A stretch of DNA of 64,000 nt from Metallyticus violacea (GCA_030762175.1 CM060831.1:138550001-138614000); one strand, 5' to 3'; counted from the first letter of the stretch, positions 45,853 through 57,828 are shown. Numbers and translations: made by a program. Notes: generated by a model not told the origin, from the sequence alone.

Positions 45853-47361
45853 CGAGGTGCTTTCAAGTTATAATACCTCTGATTTTTTTTAATTAATCAC
45901 ACGAAAACTATGAAACCTTTGTCACTTCTCGACGTAATCTCCCTGCAGCCCTACACATTTTTCACAACGACAATGCCAGGATTCCATGGCCGGTGCGAAA
46001 GCTTCTCCGATCGCGGAGAGTGCCTTTCATCGTTAGAAACAGCCAAAAGTTGCTAGGAGCCAGGTCAGGTGAGTAGGAAGCAAGAGGTATCACTTAAGTT
46101 GTTTTCATGAAGAAACTGCTGCGTCTCGTTCGCCCGATGCGCTGGGGCGTTGGTCTTGGTGAAAGAGCACATGTGTAGCTGGAAGGAGCTTCTTCTTCAA
46201 AACATCTTCGTAGGATGCAACTGTCACCGTAGTGCCCTTTGGAACGCAATGAGTGAGGATTACTCTATCGCTGTCCCAGAACATGGCCACCATATTTTTT
46301 CTGCGCTGGCGCTTACCCGAAATTTTTTTGGTGGCGGTGAATGTGAGTGCTTCCATTGAGCAGACTGGCACTTCGTTTCAGGAGATAAACGGCATCCATG
46401 TCTCATCCATTGTCACAATCGATGAAGAAAACTTCCCATAATGATGTCATCACACTTCAACATGACCGCCACGGGTGCCCGAGGTCGTTAAGGCACAGAC
46501 TCGTGAGCGGGAGGTCTGGACCGTCCTCCCTGACAGGTTTTTTTTCCAGGTTTTCCCCAGTCCTCATAAATGGAAAATGCCGGGGAGGTACCAAAACTTA
46601 GGCCTGAAACGCTTCATTTCTTAAAAAAAAAAAAAATCCTTTCCCAATATATCATTTCATTTCATGTTTCATCAGTGTCCATCGCCTGTGGTGCCTCAAC
46701 AGTAAAAATGAGCGTTAAACACAAATTAAAAAAAAAAAACATCAACATTGCCTGCCAAAGTGCCATGCGTGCAGCGTTGTGGTCATCCATCAGCATTCGT
46801 GGCAACCACCTGGAGGACACTTTTCACATTTTCATGTCTTCGTGCAGGATTGTGTGCACAAATCCCACAGAAATGTCAACTATGGAGGCGATATGTTCCA
46901 CACTCATTCGGTGATGCTCCAAAACAACTTTCTCCACTCGCTCGATCATGTCATCAGACCGGCTTGTGCGAGGCCGAGATTGCCTTGTTTTGTTGTCACA
47001 CGACGATCTGCATTCCCTGAACTGTCGCACCCTTGAACGCACATTAGACACATCCATGACACCATCACCACATGTCTCACTCAACTGACGATGTATTTCA
47101 ATCAGTGTCAAACCAAGCAAATGGAGAAAACGAATGATTACATGCAGTCCTTGTAATTAAAATGTCGCCATTTTGAAGTATCACAAACAGTCCCCATTTT
47201 CGCCGCTGCAGCTAGAGTTCTGTGTGCCATACTGTGCTGTTCTCTCTGTCAATGACATATTGACAGTGCCCGCGTATTTTAAAACACACTGCATGTTTCC
47301 AGTCCTGAAAGAAAGAAAGAAAAAAAAAAAATCGGAGGTGCTATTATTTGAATGTACCTCG
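45853..47361 (-). mobile_element. Mariner with TIRs and TA duplication, carrying a SINE A
   Basis: The left end CGAGGTGCTTTCAAGTTATA and reversed right end CGAGGTACATTCAAATAATA both lead to a CCTC.GATTTTT segment. TA is at 45851-45852 and 47362-47363. Minus-strand coding runs from an ATG near 47171 to TGA at 45922-45924. The N-terminal region is open from 47120 to 46824 (LTLIEIHRQLSETCGDGVMD, HHRMSVEHIASIVDISVGFV). After the SINE, 46371-46105 includes NMVAMFWDSDRVILTHCVPK (first Asp) and VLFHQD (second Asp, followed by a +1 frameshift). The third Asp position is Asn in SPDLAPSNFWLF. It ends CVGLQGDYVEK. Inactive. Confidence 0.9.
46465..46740 (+). mobile_element. SINE family A inside the mariner
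   Basis: Flanked by ACTTCAACATG and ACATCAACATTG, an ~11-bp target duplication with mismatches. The head lacks its B box (GGTCTGGACCGTCC), so it could not be transcribed from its own promoter. Confidence 0.9.
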
Positions 47362-47548
47362 TACTTAACTAATGCGTAAAAGTGGAGTTTTTTTTATCCT
47401 ATATCATTAAAATTTACAATATTATGAAATATATTGTGAAGACTTCAAGAATGTTTTCGATAACCCAAAAATTAAGATGAGGAATATGTGCTTTATTGAA
47501 AGCTGCGATAAGTTCATTTCTCACAGTGTTTTAAGATGCTTCTCTATG

Positions 47549-47844
47549 TCGGTCCTATGGTGTAGTGGTTACCATACTTGCCTCCTAAACCCAAAACGCA
47601 GGTTCGAACCCGGCCAGGACCGATGGATTTTTTCGGGCGTAAAAATCCTAAGTATGGCTTCCTTCGGAAGGGAAGTAAAGCCGTGGGTCCCGTGTCGTAC
47701 ATTTGCGGCACGAAAAAGAACCTCAAGCCTGAAAGAGAGGCCTCTGAGCAAAATTTGTCGGCCGTTTCACGCCCTGAGTTGAATGGGACGCTGATGACCT
47801 GAGATGTTAAAGAGCGTCCATAAATAAATCAATAAAAAAAAATA
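47549..47844 (+). mobile_element. SINE family B, full length
   Basis: Near-consensus copy. Flanks are CTTCTCTATG at 47539-47548 and 47845-47854. Its right duplication is also the left duplication of the SINE A that follows. Confidence 0.93.
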
Positions 47845-47854
47845 CTTCTCTATG

Positions 47855-48022
47855 CCGCCGAGGTCGTTAAGGCGTGGAATTATGAGAGTACCCTAAACTT
47901 AGACCTGGAACGCTTCCTTGAAAAAAATACTTTCCCAGTTTATCATTTCATCTCATGTATCATCCGTGCCCATCTCCTGTGATGCCTCAGTAGTTAAAAA
48001 GAGCGTTAAACACTGTTAAAAA
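47855..48022 (+). mobile_element. SINE family A, internally deleted
   Basis: Head GCCGAGGTCGTTAAGGCG, then a deletion of ~110 bp, then body and tail ending GTTAAACACTGTTAAAAA. Right flank CTTCTCTACG (48023-48032). Confidence 0.88.
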
Positions 48023-48032
48023 CTTCTCTACG

Positions 48033-50159
48033 ATGAATATAATGAATTAATGCCAACAAAAATTCATGTAGTTCTTCAGCGCCGATAGTTATTCACCTTT
48101 TAAGGGTGGGAAAATACACCAGCGAATTCCCTCTTGTTTTCATGTTTTGGAATGTTCCTTCACATTTTACTATCTGACGAAAACCCAGATACTACTTGAC
48201 ACTTGCTTACATAGTCGCATTTGCTCTTGATTCTCTATAACTTTCATATCTACTACACTGAGAATGCTAATAGAAGTACTTAGCGAAAGATTTGGTTTTA
48301 TATTACAGCATATAGCTCATGAAGTTTGAATGTTAATAATAACAATTATTATTCTTTCGACTTATCTTTAAGCAGATTTGAGGAAAGGGTTGTCGACCAT
48401 ACATTCGTTGCTTAGAACAATGGATAATCATGAACCCTTAGCAGTGTAATTGGTATTTTTGGCACACAAAACTGATTTTCGCCTTTTTCTCTACTCTCTC
48501 CCATAGATTTCTTCTCATTCGGAAGAGGGAAAAAAGTGAAGAGTACTGGGGAACTGAAACGGGGAAAATGGGGAAAATTAAGAAATAAAAAATGCGATAT
48601 TACTGCCTACCAAGTCATTCCGATAACCCAATCGCAGTGCTCTAGCCGAGAGTAAGGCTTTCTAAAAAAAAATTACCTTACACTATTTTTCATATTTCTT
48701 TATATTGGCGTATATTTCATATGCAATATCCATACGGTTAAAGCATCTATAACTGTCTAAGGGATTAATATGAATAATAACACTTCAGTCCTTAAGACAT
48801 ATTTATTTTTTAAATCAAAAGAAAGAAAGTTGACGGCAGAGAGATTTTCAAAATATGGCATTTTCCAACACTGTCCTTTGAAGATGAAAACAGCTTTCTC
48901 ATGTGTCTAAGAGGAATATAAGAGTTCCCTGATGACGCTTATACGAGTAGAATAAATACAAATCTCTTAATTCGGAAAAGGTTCCTCCGTAATTAAAATG
49001 ATTAGAGCTAATACAATTTGTTTTTATTAAGTTTAATTAAAACTGTAAACTTATCTTTTTGGAAATATATATTCGCGAACATGAACATTCCATCTGTAAG
49101 TGCGTTGTTATAAACACCACGGAAAGTTGGAAAGTTTTCTTTCTAATATGTCTGCTTCATTGAGTGGAATTAATAAAATAGAAAACTCTGTATTTTGAAA
49201 AAAAAACTGTATGTTCCTTAATTTATGAACTTATATTTAGTTGCAAATATTAGCTTTAAGTTAGACACGAGAATGTCACTTGCCTCAACGTGTTAATGGA
49301 TCCCTGCTATCAGATTTGAAATGTATTTTCTTCATGAAACCGAAATTAATAAGGCTTCTTAAGAAGAAAAGTAAGAAAACATATATAAAAAATTGGCATT
49401 ACTATCTATGACATCCATGAATGAATGAGCATTAAACTAAAACACTGAAAACAAATTTACTAGTAAATTTCTTTCCAACATTGTACGCTGCTTTGAAGTT
49501 GAATATGCTATTTTCATTTCGATTAATCAATTCATAAGATTGGATGGAAAGTAGCTGTGAATAAAATTGCAAAAGCTGGTGCCACCATTGCAGTCTTGAG
49601 CACAGCAAAGGTAGTAAATTTTATTCCAAACTTCACTTCTTTTAACTGCATTCAAAACTTGAGGCATGGAAACAAAATCTACCAAACCTCCAAACCATCG
49701 CTTTAGAAATCGCGCACTCAGTTATCCTCATCTTCTGCTCCATACATAGGACTCTTACTCTAATTTTGTTACATTCGCCCAGATAGAGATCTGCAAAAGT
49801 TAATGTTCAAAGAAATAAAAAGAGGTTTTAAGTGTTTAGAGAAGACTCCGCTCAGTGCTTTCTTCACATAAAAAATAAAATTCATAAAATTAATCATTTG
49901 AACAACTTAAACCTTACTCTTTGATACAGAGTCTATAAATTGTTGACTTCACTTTTCTGTTGACAAACCTTGGAGTGTGTAATAATACACATTGGCAGGT
50001 TAGACAAAAGCTATTATTCACTTTTTTAATCCTATAGGTTCAGATGAATAGCTTTCGAAGTTCTAGAATCTTGTTGCAAATTTAGGAAAGGGTAATAGAA
50101 CAGATTTTTCTTTCCAAAGTTTCACACACACTAATAGCGTATGTTTTTGTCTCTCTTTG
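48033..50159. other. Long AT-rich interval, nothing recognised
   Basis: No open frame above 60 codons and no repeat family identified. Confidence 0.55.
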
Positions 50160-50610
50160 GACTATACACCTGGACCTGGGATTTCAACGGTAGAAACTGA
50201 TCGTCTGTAGATATTTCTGGAATAGTATCTGCTGTTTTTTCTTGGTCCACAGATATACTGCGGTTCCTTCTGATCCAATGAAGTCAATCTCAGTTCCTTC
50301 TCTTGCCAGTTCATTACTTTCTATGTCCAGGCAACCAACAACTTTCTAGTTGATTCTTTCCCATACAAGTCTAGATAACTTGGCTTGATAAAAGTCCAAT
50401 ATGTGTAGCTCTACGATATGTTAAAGATGATTTTTTCTTCTCAGAAAAGTTTAGGCAGGCCATGAGTTTCCTGAAGAAGGAAAGTGAGTTCCCTAGACTT
50501 ACGGATATCTTTGCTTTTGGAGATAATCCATAAACCCAAGTTGCTGAAGAGTTTCCCTTCTTGAGCGATCTGTATAGAATATCAGATGATCCTAAGATAG
50601 AGAATGTGAA
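50160..50610 (-). pseudogene. LINE RNase H-like domain remnant
   Basis: Minus-strand frames, with at least one shift, follow an RNase H fold. KKGNSSATWVYGLSPKAKIS then VSLGNS (~50570-50480) looks like the first strands. A GCLD (from WLPGH-type) and SNELAREGTEIDFIGSEG segment (~50335-50270) looks like the C-terminal region with the GNE.AD(E)LAR..G pattern. I-type and related LINEs carry such a domain. No RT motif is found beside it. Heavily mutated. Confidence 0.6.
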
Positions 50611-50910
50611 TTTTCTTCCATCCTGTAAGACAGTGCTTCTGAATGGTTGTGTAAAATTGTTCTTAGAGTGAAATCAGTAATAGGGTGGTTGTTACTAAAA
50701 GTCAGGTAGCATAAACAAAACTTTTCAACTTCAGCAGTTTTACATAAATAAATATTATTTATTTATGCAATATTTAGTATTTAATATTTAGTTTAAATGT
50801 GTACAACAGAAGCTCTGTCTTCCACAATAAACCTGAAGGTTCCCTCGTTCAGCTGGTAAATTATATTATTGCTGCATTTCAATTTCGGACTAGTTAATTT
50901 TCAGAAGGTT

Positions 50911-51100
50911 GGGTTCCTAAACCCAAGGTCGCGGGCTAGATCCCGGCCAGGACCGATGGATTTTTTTTTCGGGCATAAAAATCCTAAATATGGCTTACTT
51001 CGAAGAACGGGCCTCTGACAAAATTTGTGGGCCGTTTCAAGCCCTGGATTGAATGGGACGCTGATGATTTGAAATGTTAAAGCGCGCAAAAAAAAAAAAT
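50911..51100 (+). mobile_element. SINE family B, truncated and internally deleted
   Basis: Begins inside the head (TTCCTAAACCCAAGGTCGCG) and lacks about 70 bp of mid body. Ends GAAATGTTAAAGCGCGC and an A run. It faces the copy at 51110 tail to tail. Confidence 0.85.
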
Positions 51101-51109
51101 CTTCTTTGA

Positions 51110-51390
51110 TTTGGTTTGTTTACGGGCGCTCTTTAACATCTCAGGTGATCAGCGTCCTATTCAATTCAGGGTGTGAAACGGCCGATAAATTTTGCTACGA
51201 GGCCTCTTCTTTTAGGCTTGAGGTTCATTTACATACCGTGAATCAACGACATAGGACCCACGGCTTTGCTTCCCTTCCGAAGGAAGTCATACTTAGGATT
51301 TTTACCCCGAAAAAAATCCATCGGTCCTGGCAGGAACAGAACCCGCAATATAGGGTCTACGAGGCAAGTATGATTACCACAGGCACCGAC
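51110..51390 (-). mobile_element. SINE family B, full length reverse copy
   Basis: Tail at 51110, head ending GGCACCGAC at 51390. The body contains a small insertion (AATCAACGACATAGG region). The 141-codon plus frame through it is not a gene. Confidence 0.88.
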
Positions 51391-51792
51391 TTATTATCAA
51401 AACGAAACCAAGAAAACGTTTCATCTGAATGCGGGAGTTGTCGGAAAGAGCAAAAGAGTTCGGCAGCGGAAAACATGGCAGATGACAAAAAGCTGCAAGT
51501 CACGGTCGGGATTCGAGGCACAGATCCTTAGCATTCCGTTCCAACGCGCTGGTCATAGCAATAAAGTTCTGGCAATTCCAATAGTAACCACCTTTACATT
51601 GTTTTATGATGGTGCAGCATAAGTAAAAACTAGGAAATGAAAAACCTAAATTGTAAGGAATATCCGCAATCATTTTGAAGAATGACGTCGGATGTTTTCA
51701 GCATAGTTCAGCACCCATCCATATAATTGGTGGAACGCAATAATCTTCCGGGTTTTATCCCGAATGAAGAGTGACCACAATACAATATGCTA

Positions 51793-51912
51793 TCTAAAAA
51801 ATATTTTCCCAATATATCATTTCGTTTCATGTATCACTAGTGTCCACCGTCTGTGGTGGCTCAGTGGTAAAAAATGGCATTAAACACCATTAAAATAAAT
51901 AAATAAACAAAT
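51793..51912 (+). mobile_element. SINE family A, 3' third
   Basis: From ATATTTTCCCAATATATCAT to CATTAAACACCATTAAAATA, then AAATA repeats. Confidence 0.8.
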
Positions 51913-52053
51913 TTCCTCCTTGAAGGTTAGCATGCGAGTTTCACATCTGCAAATGTGACATTTAACTGGAAACACTCGTTTGATCAGCATATGATACGCT
52001 AATCTATTGTAATGTTAAACATTTAATATACAGCTGTGATAAAGTTACTTACC

Positions 52054-52082
<29 letters not shown>
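52054..52082. repeat. Poly(A) run
   Basis: Twenty-nine A. No obvious retroposed cDNA is recognised immediately upstream. Confidence 0.95.
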
Positions 52083-52084
<2 letters not shown>

Positions 52085-52554
52085 AGCTTTCTCAAAGTTA
52101 GCAAACAGAATGCAATGGGGAAACTTCTTCTTTATAATCCACAGTGAAAAAATGAGTTAAACAGTTTCGTTAAGGAAGACACAGCATCGAAGACGATCTT
52201 CATGATGGTCGGCATTTGGAAGCCGTGATTAAAGATGTGAAATGAAATTATTCAAACATAGGCAGCCGAAGCCTAAAGAAAATTCAGCAAACTCCAGGCT
52301 TTCTTGCAAAAGTCTATAGAAGCATTCATGAAACACTTCAACGGATGAACACCTTGCATGACGAGTGTCCCCTTTCTTTCTGCAAATCAAGAGCATCACG
52401 TGACATGTTCCAGCACAGATCTTAGTCAAGGTAATGAGAAAGAATTCGTTGCTACTGGGGACTTTATGATTCTCTATTAAAATGTTGTTTCCAGAAGGAA
52501 ATTCGCGAGGATGGCACAAACAGGCGAAACATGGATGGGAAAATTCAGTTCAAA

Positions 52555-54590
52555 TATAGTATGACGAATGTTACAGTGATAGGATTACAACATGCTATTG
52601 ATGAAAATATTAGATATTGTGCAGAAGGGGGCTGAGGATAAATAGAAATAAATCAAAGATAATAGCATTTAAAAATAGAACAAAATTAAGGAAAGATGAG
52701 AGATTGTTCATAAATAGAATTCCAATAGAGGTAATGATTTGGGGGTGAGATTTACGAGAAATGGAAGGTGTGAGATTCAATCTAAATGTGTACAAGTAAA
52801 AGTAAATTAGCTATAAAAGCTGTTAGAATAAGTTTGTATAAAGTTCCCACATTGCCAATGCAATGGCTAGAAAGACTATATGAGGCTCTGGTTGAGTTGA
52901 AAATGATGTACACAGTAGAAATTTGAGAAGTGTCAAAGAGGTGGACAAAGATTGTTTTGTAGAGAGATTCTGGGTTTACCAAAGGTATGGTAGAATTTGG
53001 GAGAATAGGAAGGAAAGGAATAATTGAGGAAATAATCTTAAAATATTGGTATAGATATGTGAAACTACACAGTAATGATGTACTAAAAGAATGTTTACAC
53101 TTGGAGGTGTGTAAAAATTATTAGAAGAAATTGGAATGAGAGATCTATGGCGATTGGGTGAAAGTAATGTTTGTGAATTTTGGAAACAAATGAGACAGAG
53201 GATAGAAGATATAGAGGGACAAGAGATCTAGGCTAAAAGTTAAAAGTTCCTTATATTTATATAAAGTAGTTAAAAGAAACACTGAACTGGAGAAATACAG
53301 GGGGTGCCAAAAATGTATACACATTTCAAGCTAAGAAACAATTGTGTTAACATAACAAAACTGAGTTCACACCTACAGAAAATGATGAGCACACTAATCA
53401 TCTTACACTTTTACAGTTACAACAGTTGCTCAAAATGCCCACCATCGACATCGATACACTTCTGAGTACGTTGAACAACTGATTGAGCAACGTTTGCGAA
53501 AGTGTCCTCAGCGACTGCAGCACATGCCATTTCAATTTCTTCCCGAAGTGCTGGCAGTGTAGCTGGTTTTCTACGGTATACAAAATCCTTAAGAGTTCCT
53601 TATACGTAGAAGTCCAACGGAGTTACATCCGGAGAACGGGGTGGAAACTCAATCGGATCTCTTCGTCCCATCCAGTGCCTTGGAAGATTGTTATCAAGGT
53701 ACCCCTTACATCTCGGTGGTAATGTGGTGATCCGCCAAATCTGCCCTTGTGAACATCGCACATAGTACCATGAGTCTCAAATTTGTCTCGAATGCGTGCA
53801 ATTGTTACTCGCGTTGGCGGTTCTGTTCTGTACACACGTCTCCATTGCCTTTGAACTTCAACAACATTCTCGGTTTTCTAATACCATTTCAAAATTGCTT
53901 TCCGCTGATAATCTTGGCTCCTTTTTGTTGTAGCAATGCTAGCATAACGTACTGTGAGTCACATCTGTTTACAGAACATCATACGATAATCTTGACTGCA
54001 TTTGTTCATTTAGAAGAATAGATTTTGCTTGGATGCGTACAGGATATTTTTTATAAAAGGATTAAGGGTAATCTGTAAAGAAGAATAAATGATGTGTGGG
54101 AAAGTGGAATTCATTGTTTAATTGAATGTGAAATGGTAAAAATGTGAAGGTATAGTATCTGGAATGGAAAATGGGACAAATTACAACAAGAAAAAAGCAG
54201 TAACAAAAATGTTATCAGATACGAGAGTAAAAAAAATGAAAAAGATTTGGGAATTTTTAAGAAAATTAAGGGATAAATGGAAATGAAGCATAAAGATGCT
54301 TGGTAGCACACGCAGTGGTGAAAATTAATAATTTATTTTCGGGATTCCTTAACATACACATAATCTGGTTTTAAGAGATGGGAGAACCTCAGTTTTGGCA
54401 CTGCTAGACCTTCAGAGCCCTTATATGTTTATGTAAATTAAATTGTAATGTAGTGTGTTGAAAATGGATTGAAAATGTACAATTAACAAATTGATGTAAT
54501 TATAAAATTGTGTAAATAGTTGTAAAGGTAGCGAGGAAAAATGTAAATTTGAATTTCAAATTAATTGCTGAAATAAATCATTCATTCAGT
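52555..54590 (+). pseudogene. Non-LTR retrotransposon RT remnant split by a DNA transposon
   Basis: Plus strand, many stops. At ~52630-52740, IEINQSKIIAFKNRTKLRKD then ERLFINRIPIEV matches the RT segment after the active site (EIN..K). At ~52800-52870, SKLAIKAVRISLYKVPTLPM follows. At ~52960-53120, GMVEFGRIGRKGIIEEIILK then YWYRYVKLHSNDVLKECL is a LINE C-terminal motif. After the DUF4817-type insertion (53298-54012) coding resumes with DVWESGIHCLIECEM (~54090) and a 3' UTR to a tail AAATAAATCATTCATTCA (54571-54588). The 5' end is lost. Clade not assigned. Confidence 0.7.
53298..54012 (-). mobile_element. DUF4817-type DNA transposon, right end rearranged
   Basis: Left TIR CAGGGGGTGCCAAAAATGTA after TA (53296-53297). 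The minus strand carries the N-terminal region (53835-53623: RVTIARIRDKFETHGTMCDV then HKGRFGG) and, to the left, the C-terminal part that parallels 14.8-15.1 kb. About 700 bp, so the catalytic core is missing. The right TIR is absent. A GATAATCTTGACTGCATTTG unit that belongs at the start codon is found at the far right (53984-54010). Confidence 0.8.
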
Positions 54591-55504
54591 ATCACGAATG
54601 TAGCACTACCACAATTAAGGAAAGTTATTAAAATACTAATTATTGTCAAATTATGGCGTTACGATTGATTCAAATATAACGGACTTTGAAAAATTATGAT
54701 CAGAAAGTTGTGAAATGAATATTAAAACATAGAGAAAGGGACTGTATTGCATTTTTATAAGAAAGATGTCCAAATGTCAATTACTTACATAAAAGATGTG
54801 TTTAAAATGTAATCAAATCAATATTTTTTAAAAACCATTTCAAAAGATGCTAAAAGACACATATTTTTATTTTAGTTGGTTCTATACGTCACAAAGAATC
54901 GTCTTACATAACCTCCATCCTGTATATGGTGTAGTATATCATAATATCCTCTCTGTTTAATTTGGACATTCTTTAGTAATGGAAAATCTTCAAGTTTATA
55001 AGTGCATATGAAGAAGTGAAAAACTATACAATTTGTCAATCCCTGTTTTAATCTGTCTCTGAAGCGTGGACCATAAAGAGATGGAATACATCAATAAGTA
55101 CTGTAGGGAACATGAGCTTTAAGTAGAACAATATGCAAGATGATGATGTAATAAGCATATATATGTGCAAGAGAATATGAAATTCATGTTAGATCATACA
55201 GAGAAAACTTAGGTTCTGCAGGTATATTCCATTCCAATCCCTGGGCTGTGGCTATTACGAGCATGCTTGACGCTATTTTCATGAACATGTCATAGTACCA
55301 ACAGAAAAGGTGTTAATACATCTAATTTTTTCTTGCTACATGTTTTGTACAACTTCTGCACCAAAAACAATGTGACTAAATATACCTTCTCCATGTTACC
55401 TGAACTAAATTCATCACAAGTCTTAATCAGAACGCTACGAAATACCCTAGCATTTGTTGTCTTTATTTACCATAAATAAGAAATACAAGACGTTATGAAA
55501 TTAA
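54591..55504. other. AT-rich, nothing recognised
   Basis: No coding or repeat signature seen. Confidence 0.5.
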
Positions 55505-55740
55505 ATTGTTGTCAGTAGGATTCACGCCTCGCAGGTTGGGAACCTGACCCCGGGTGACAGATTTTCCCCCGAACGAATACTTTCCCACCAATTAGACCAC
55601 ATCCGGATTAGCGTTATCTTCTCAGCGTCCCAGTGGACCGGAACGCAGTAACAGGCTGTTTTCCTTAACAATTTTACTTTACCACTGGCTCTCACATCCC
55701 AACCTTGGCAGGAGAAAACATTGTAGTTCACACTCCACTG
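55505..55740 (-). mobile_element. Possible further tRNA-derived SINE
   Basis: GC-richer patch. The reverse strand reads an A-box-like TGTGGTCTAATTGG and, ~50 bp on, a B-box-like CAGGTTCCCAACC. It is a single copy in this window, so family status is unproven. Confidence 0.3.
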
Positions 55741-55771
55741 TAGTGGTTGCTACTCGCGAAGATTTGAGCTG

Positions 55772-56580
55772 GCCAATAAAGAATAATCATAATTTCTTTT
55801 TTGACAATATACCTTTACTAATTTTCATGATTTGATGATCTTTTCCTGTAGGATGTAATGCACCTGCCGCAGAATTTCTGCCAGTCTTCAAACACAAACT
55901 GGAAACACATGTCCTCCAGGTGTTTGAAGGACATACTTAACGTAGATTTTGTGAGATATTCAGCAACTGCATTTGTAATATGCGGCTGTGCATTATCGCA
56001 GTGCTGCATCGAGCTTGTTGCGCGGAAATGTGACCTGCAGAGTTTTCAGGACATCTCTGTAGTATTGTCCAGTTACGTTTGTGAGTACAGACACGACACA
56101 CTGGTAAAACATTCCTTGAATGTCGAAAAAATGAGATGAGCAAACTTTTCCAGCAGAAGCAAACACCTTTTGTTTTCATTTGCTACATGAAAACCCACCG
56201 TGCACAAACACGTCTCATATGCATGTTTTCATTTACCAAAATGTGAGTGACAAGAACAAATTTCAGAATATCTGAAAGGGTTCTTAATGCTATTCGACGA
56301 TCCTCTCTCACAATGACAGCAACTGTGTTAATAGTTTCTTCTGTTAGAGTATAAACTTGAACTTAAGTTACACCTTCATTAACCCTCTTTAAACATTTAA
56401 ACCATCTAAAGGATTGCTCTAGGGAAAAACAAACTCTCAATAGGCCTTATTCCAAAGGCCTCAGCTCAAGAGTTGTTGATACGAATGCAAAATTTCAGAG
56501 CAGCTCATTGTTTGTCACACGTCCCTTCAATTTGCTGCTGGCGGAACTGAACATGTCTCAACTTGCACACCTTTCACAAG
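55772..56580 (-). pseudogene. Mariner remnant related to the outer 40.7 kb element
   Basis: The minus strand at 56009-55818 gives MQHCDNAQPHITNAVAEYLT then FQFVFEDWQKFCGRCITSY, the second-Asp region fused within ~15 residues to the C-terminus, so the third catalytic Asp is deleted. Upstream (56180-56560) there are broken pieces of the N-terminal region with many stops. The left end resembles the 40748 TIR (CAATAAAGAATAATCAT). The right TIR was not found. Confidence 0.7.
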
Positions 56581-57179
56581 AACAGGCATAGGGAACTGAA
56601 AATGACAGCAATGAAACTAGTGCTAGTACTAATACTAGCGCATTAAGCAAACAAATTATTAAGCTAAATTTTAGCGCGAGAAATTATGCCTGTAAAATGT
56701 ATGATCGTTCTTTATTAAACAGCTCTAGTAATCTAGAACTTTAATTAGTCTAAAGTTACTGTAGTTGCTGCAAATAGGCCTAACTCGGGATTTTCTTCCA
56801 AAAATGACCTAAATCGCTTAAAATATTGAGGGTACATGCATTTAAATACACATTTATTTTATATTTTAAAACATTAATGGCGAAATTAAATAGGCAAGTT
56901 AAGTAGTACATTTCTTAATTTAAAAGTCACACTTTTATATTTCACATCTTTTAATATAAACCAGGCATTAAAATTAATTTTTTGATACTTATGTAGTAGT
57001 ATATTTTCATTTGAACTTACGTAAGTTGCTCAATTACAGATAAGTTGCAATATTTTAAACGCCTCTCTTAACCTATAATTTTTTATTATAGATTTCTTGC
57101 TATTCTGTCCTACGGAGCAGAGTGTGGCATCTTGGCCGATAATGGGCTTATTGTAAAAATGCCCCGAAGGAGGCACCTC
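56581..57179. other. AT-rich, nothing recognised
   Basis: Only a local CTAGTGCTAGTACTAATACTAG partial repeat near 56620. Confidence 0.5.
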
Positions 57180-57605
57180 CAGGACAAAGAGTTGAGATGG
57201 AGATGTACCGGGCTGCCAGAAATCTGAGGTGATGCAAAGCCGCATGTGGGGTCGCTAAAGTTTCCCCACTGGCTGGGGGGTCCGCGAGAACCATCCCGGT
57301 TTCACCAAGAACTCACTCAAAGTGTCCCGAGGGTGTCCCGAGGTCTCCCGAAGAACCACCCCCCAAATAGAATCCACCAGAGGTTAGCAAAGAACCTTTA
57401 CTCAGCGCAAGCCACCACCACATCACTAAGCACCATCCCGCCTCGCCTAACGCTTCCCGACTGATGCAAGGGTGAAGGAAATGAGAGAAAGGAAAATTTG
57501 TGCAATATTCGTCCAGGGGAAATCAGTTAAAAACCCAAGCCAAAATGGAAGGTCCTAAAGAGAACTAAACCCAAGACCTCGAATGTGAGTCTATTGCGTT
57601 ACGCC
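57180..57605 (-). mobile_element. SINE family D, reverse copy
   Basis: The head at the right reads, reversed, CGTAACGCAATAGACTCACA then GAGGTCTTGGGTTTAG, matching the 61.4 kb head. The body shares GGTGCTTAGTGATGTGGTGG-like and GGCTTGCGCTGAGTAAAGGT sequence. A GC-rich segment near 57330 repeats GTGTCCCGAGG. The 72-codon plus frame here is not a gene. Confidence 0.6.
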
Positions 57606-57828
57606 TGATTATTATAAATTTACTCACTTCTTCATTTTCAAGCACAGAGTTTTGAGGGCAGAAACCACAAAAGTTAAATAAAGTTTGTGATCACTTTCAA
57701 CACAAGGTTCATTTCTAGTTTTTTTTTAATAGCCATATGAAGAAAAAGGCCACTCGTACAAATATTTGAATGAAAAAGTTAATAAAATGGTTACACTTCA
57801 TTCGACAACACTCGGAAATCCTTTAAAT

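Noticed and set aside
51106..51531. 141-codon plus-strand open frame
   Set aside because: Its first two thirds are antisense to a SINE B copy. The rest shows no domain.
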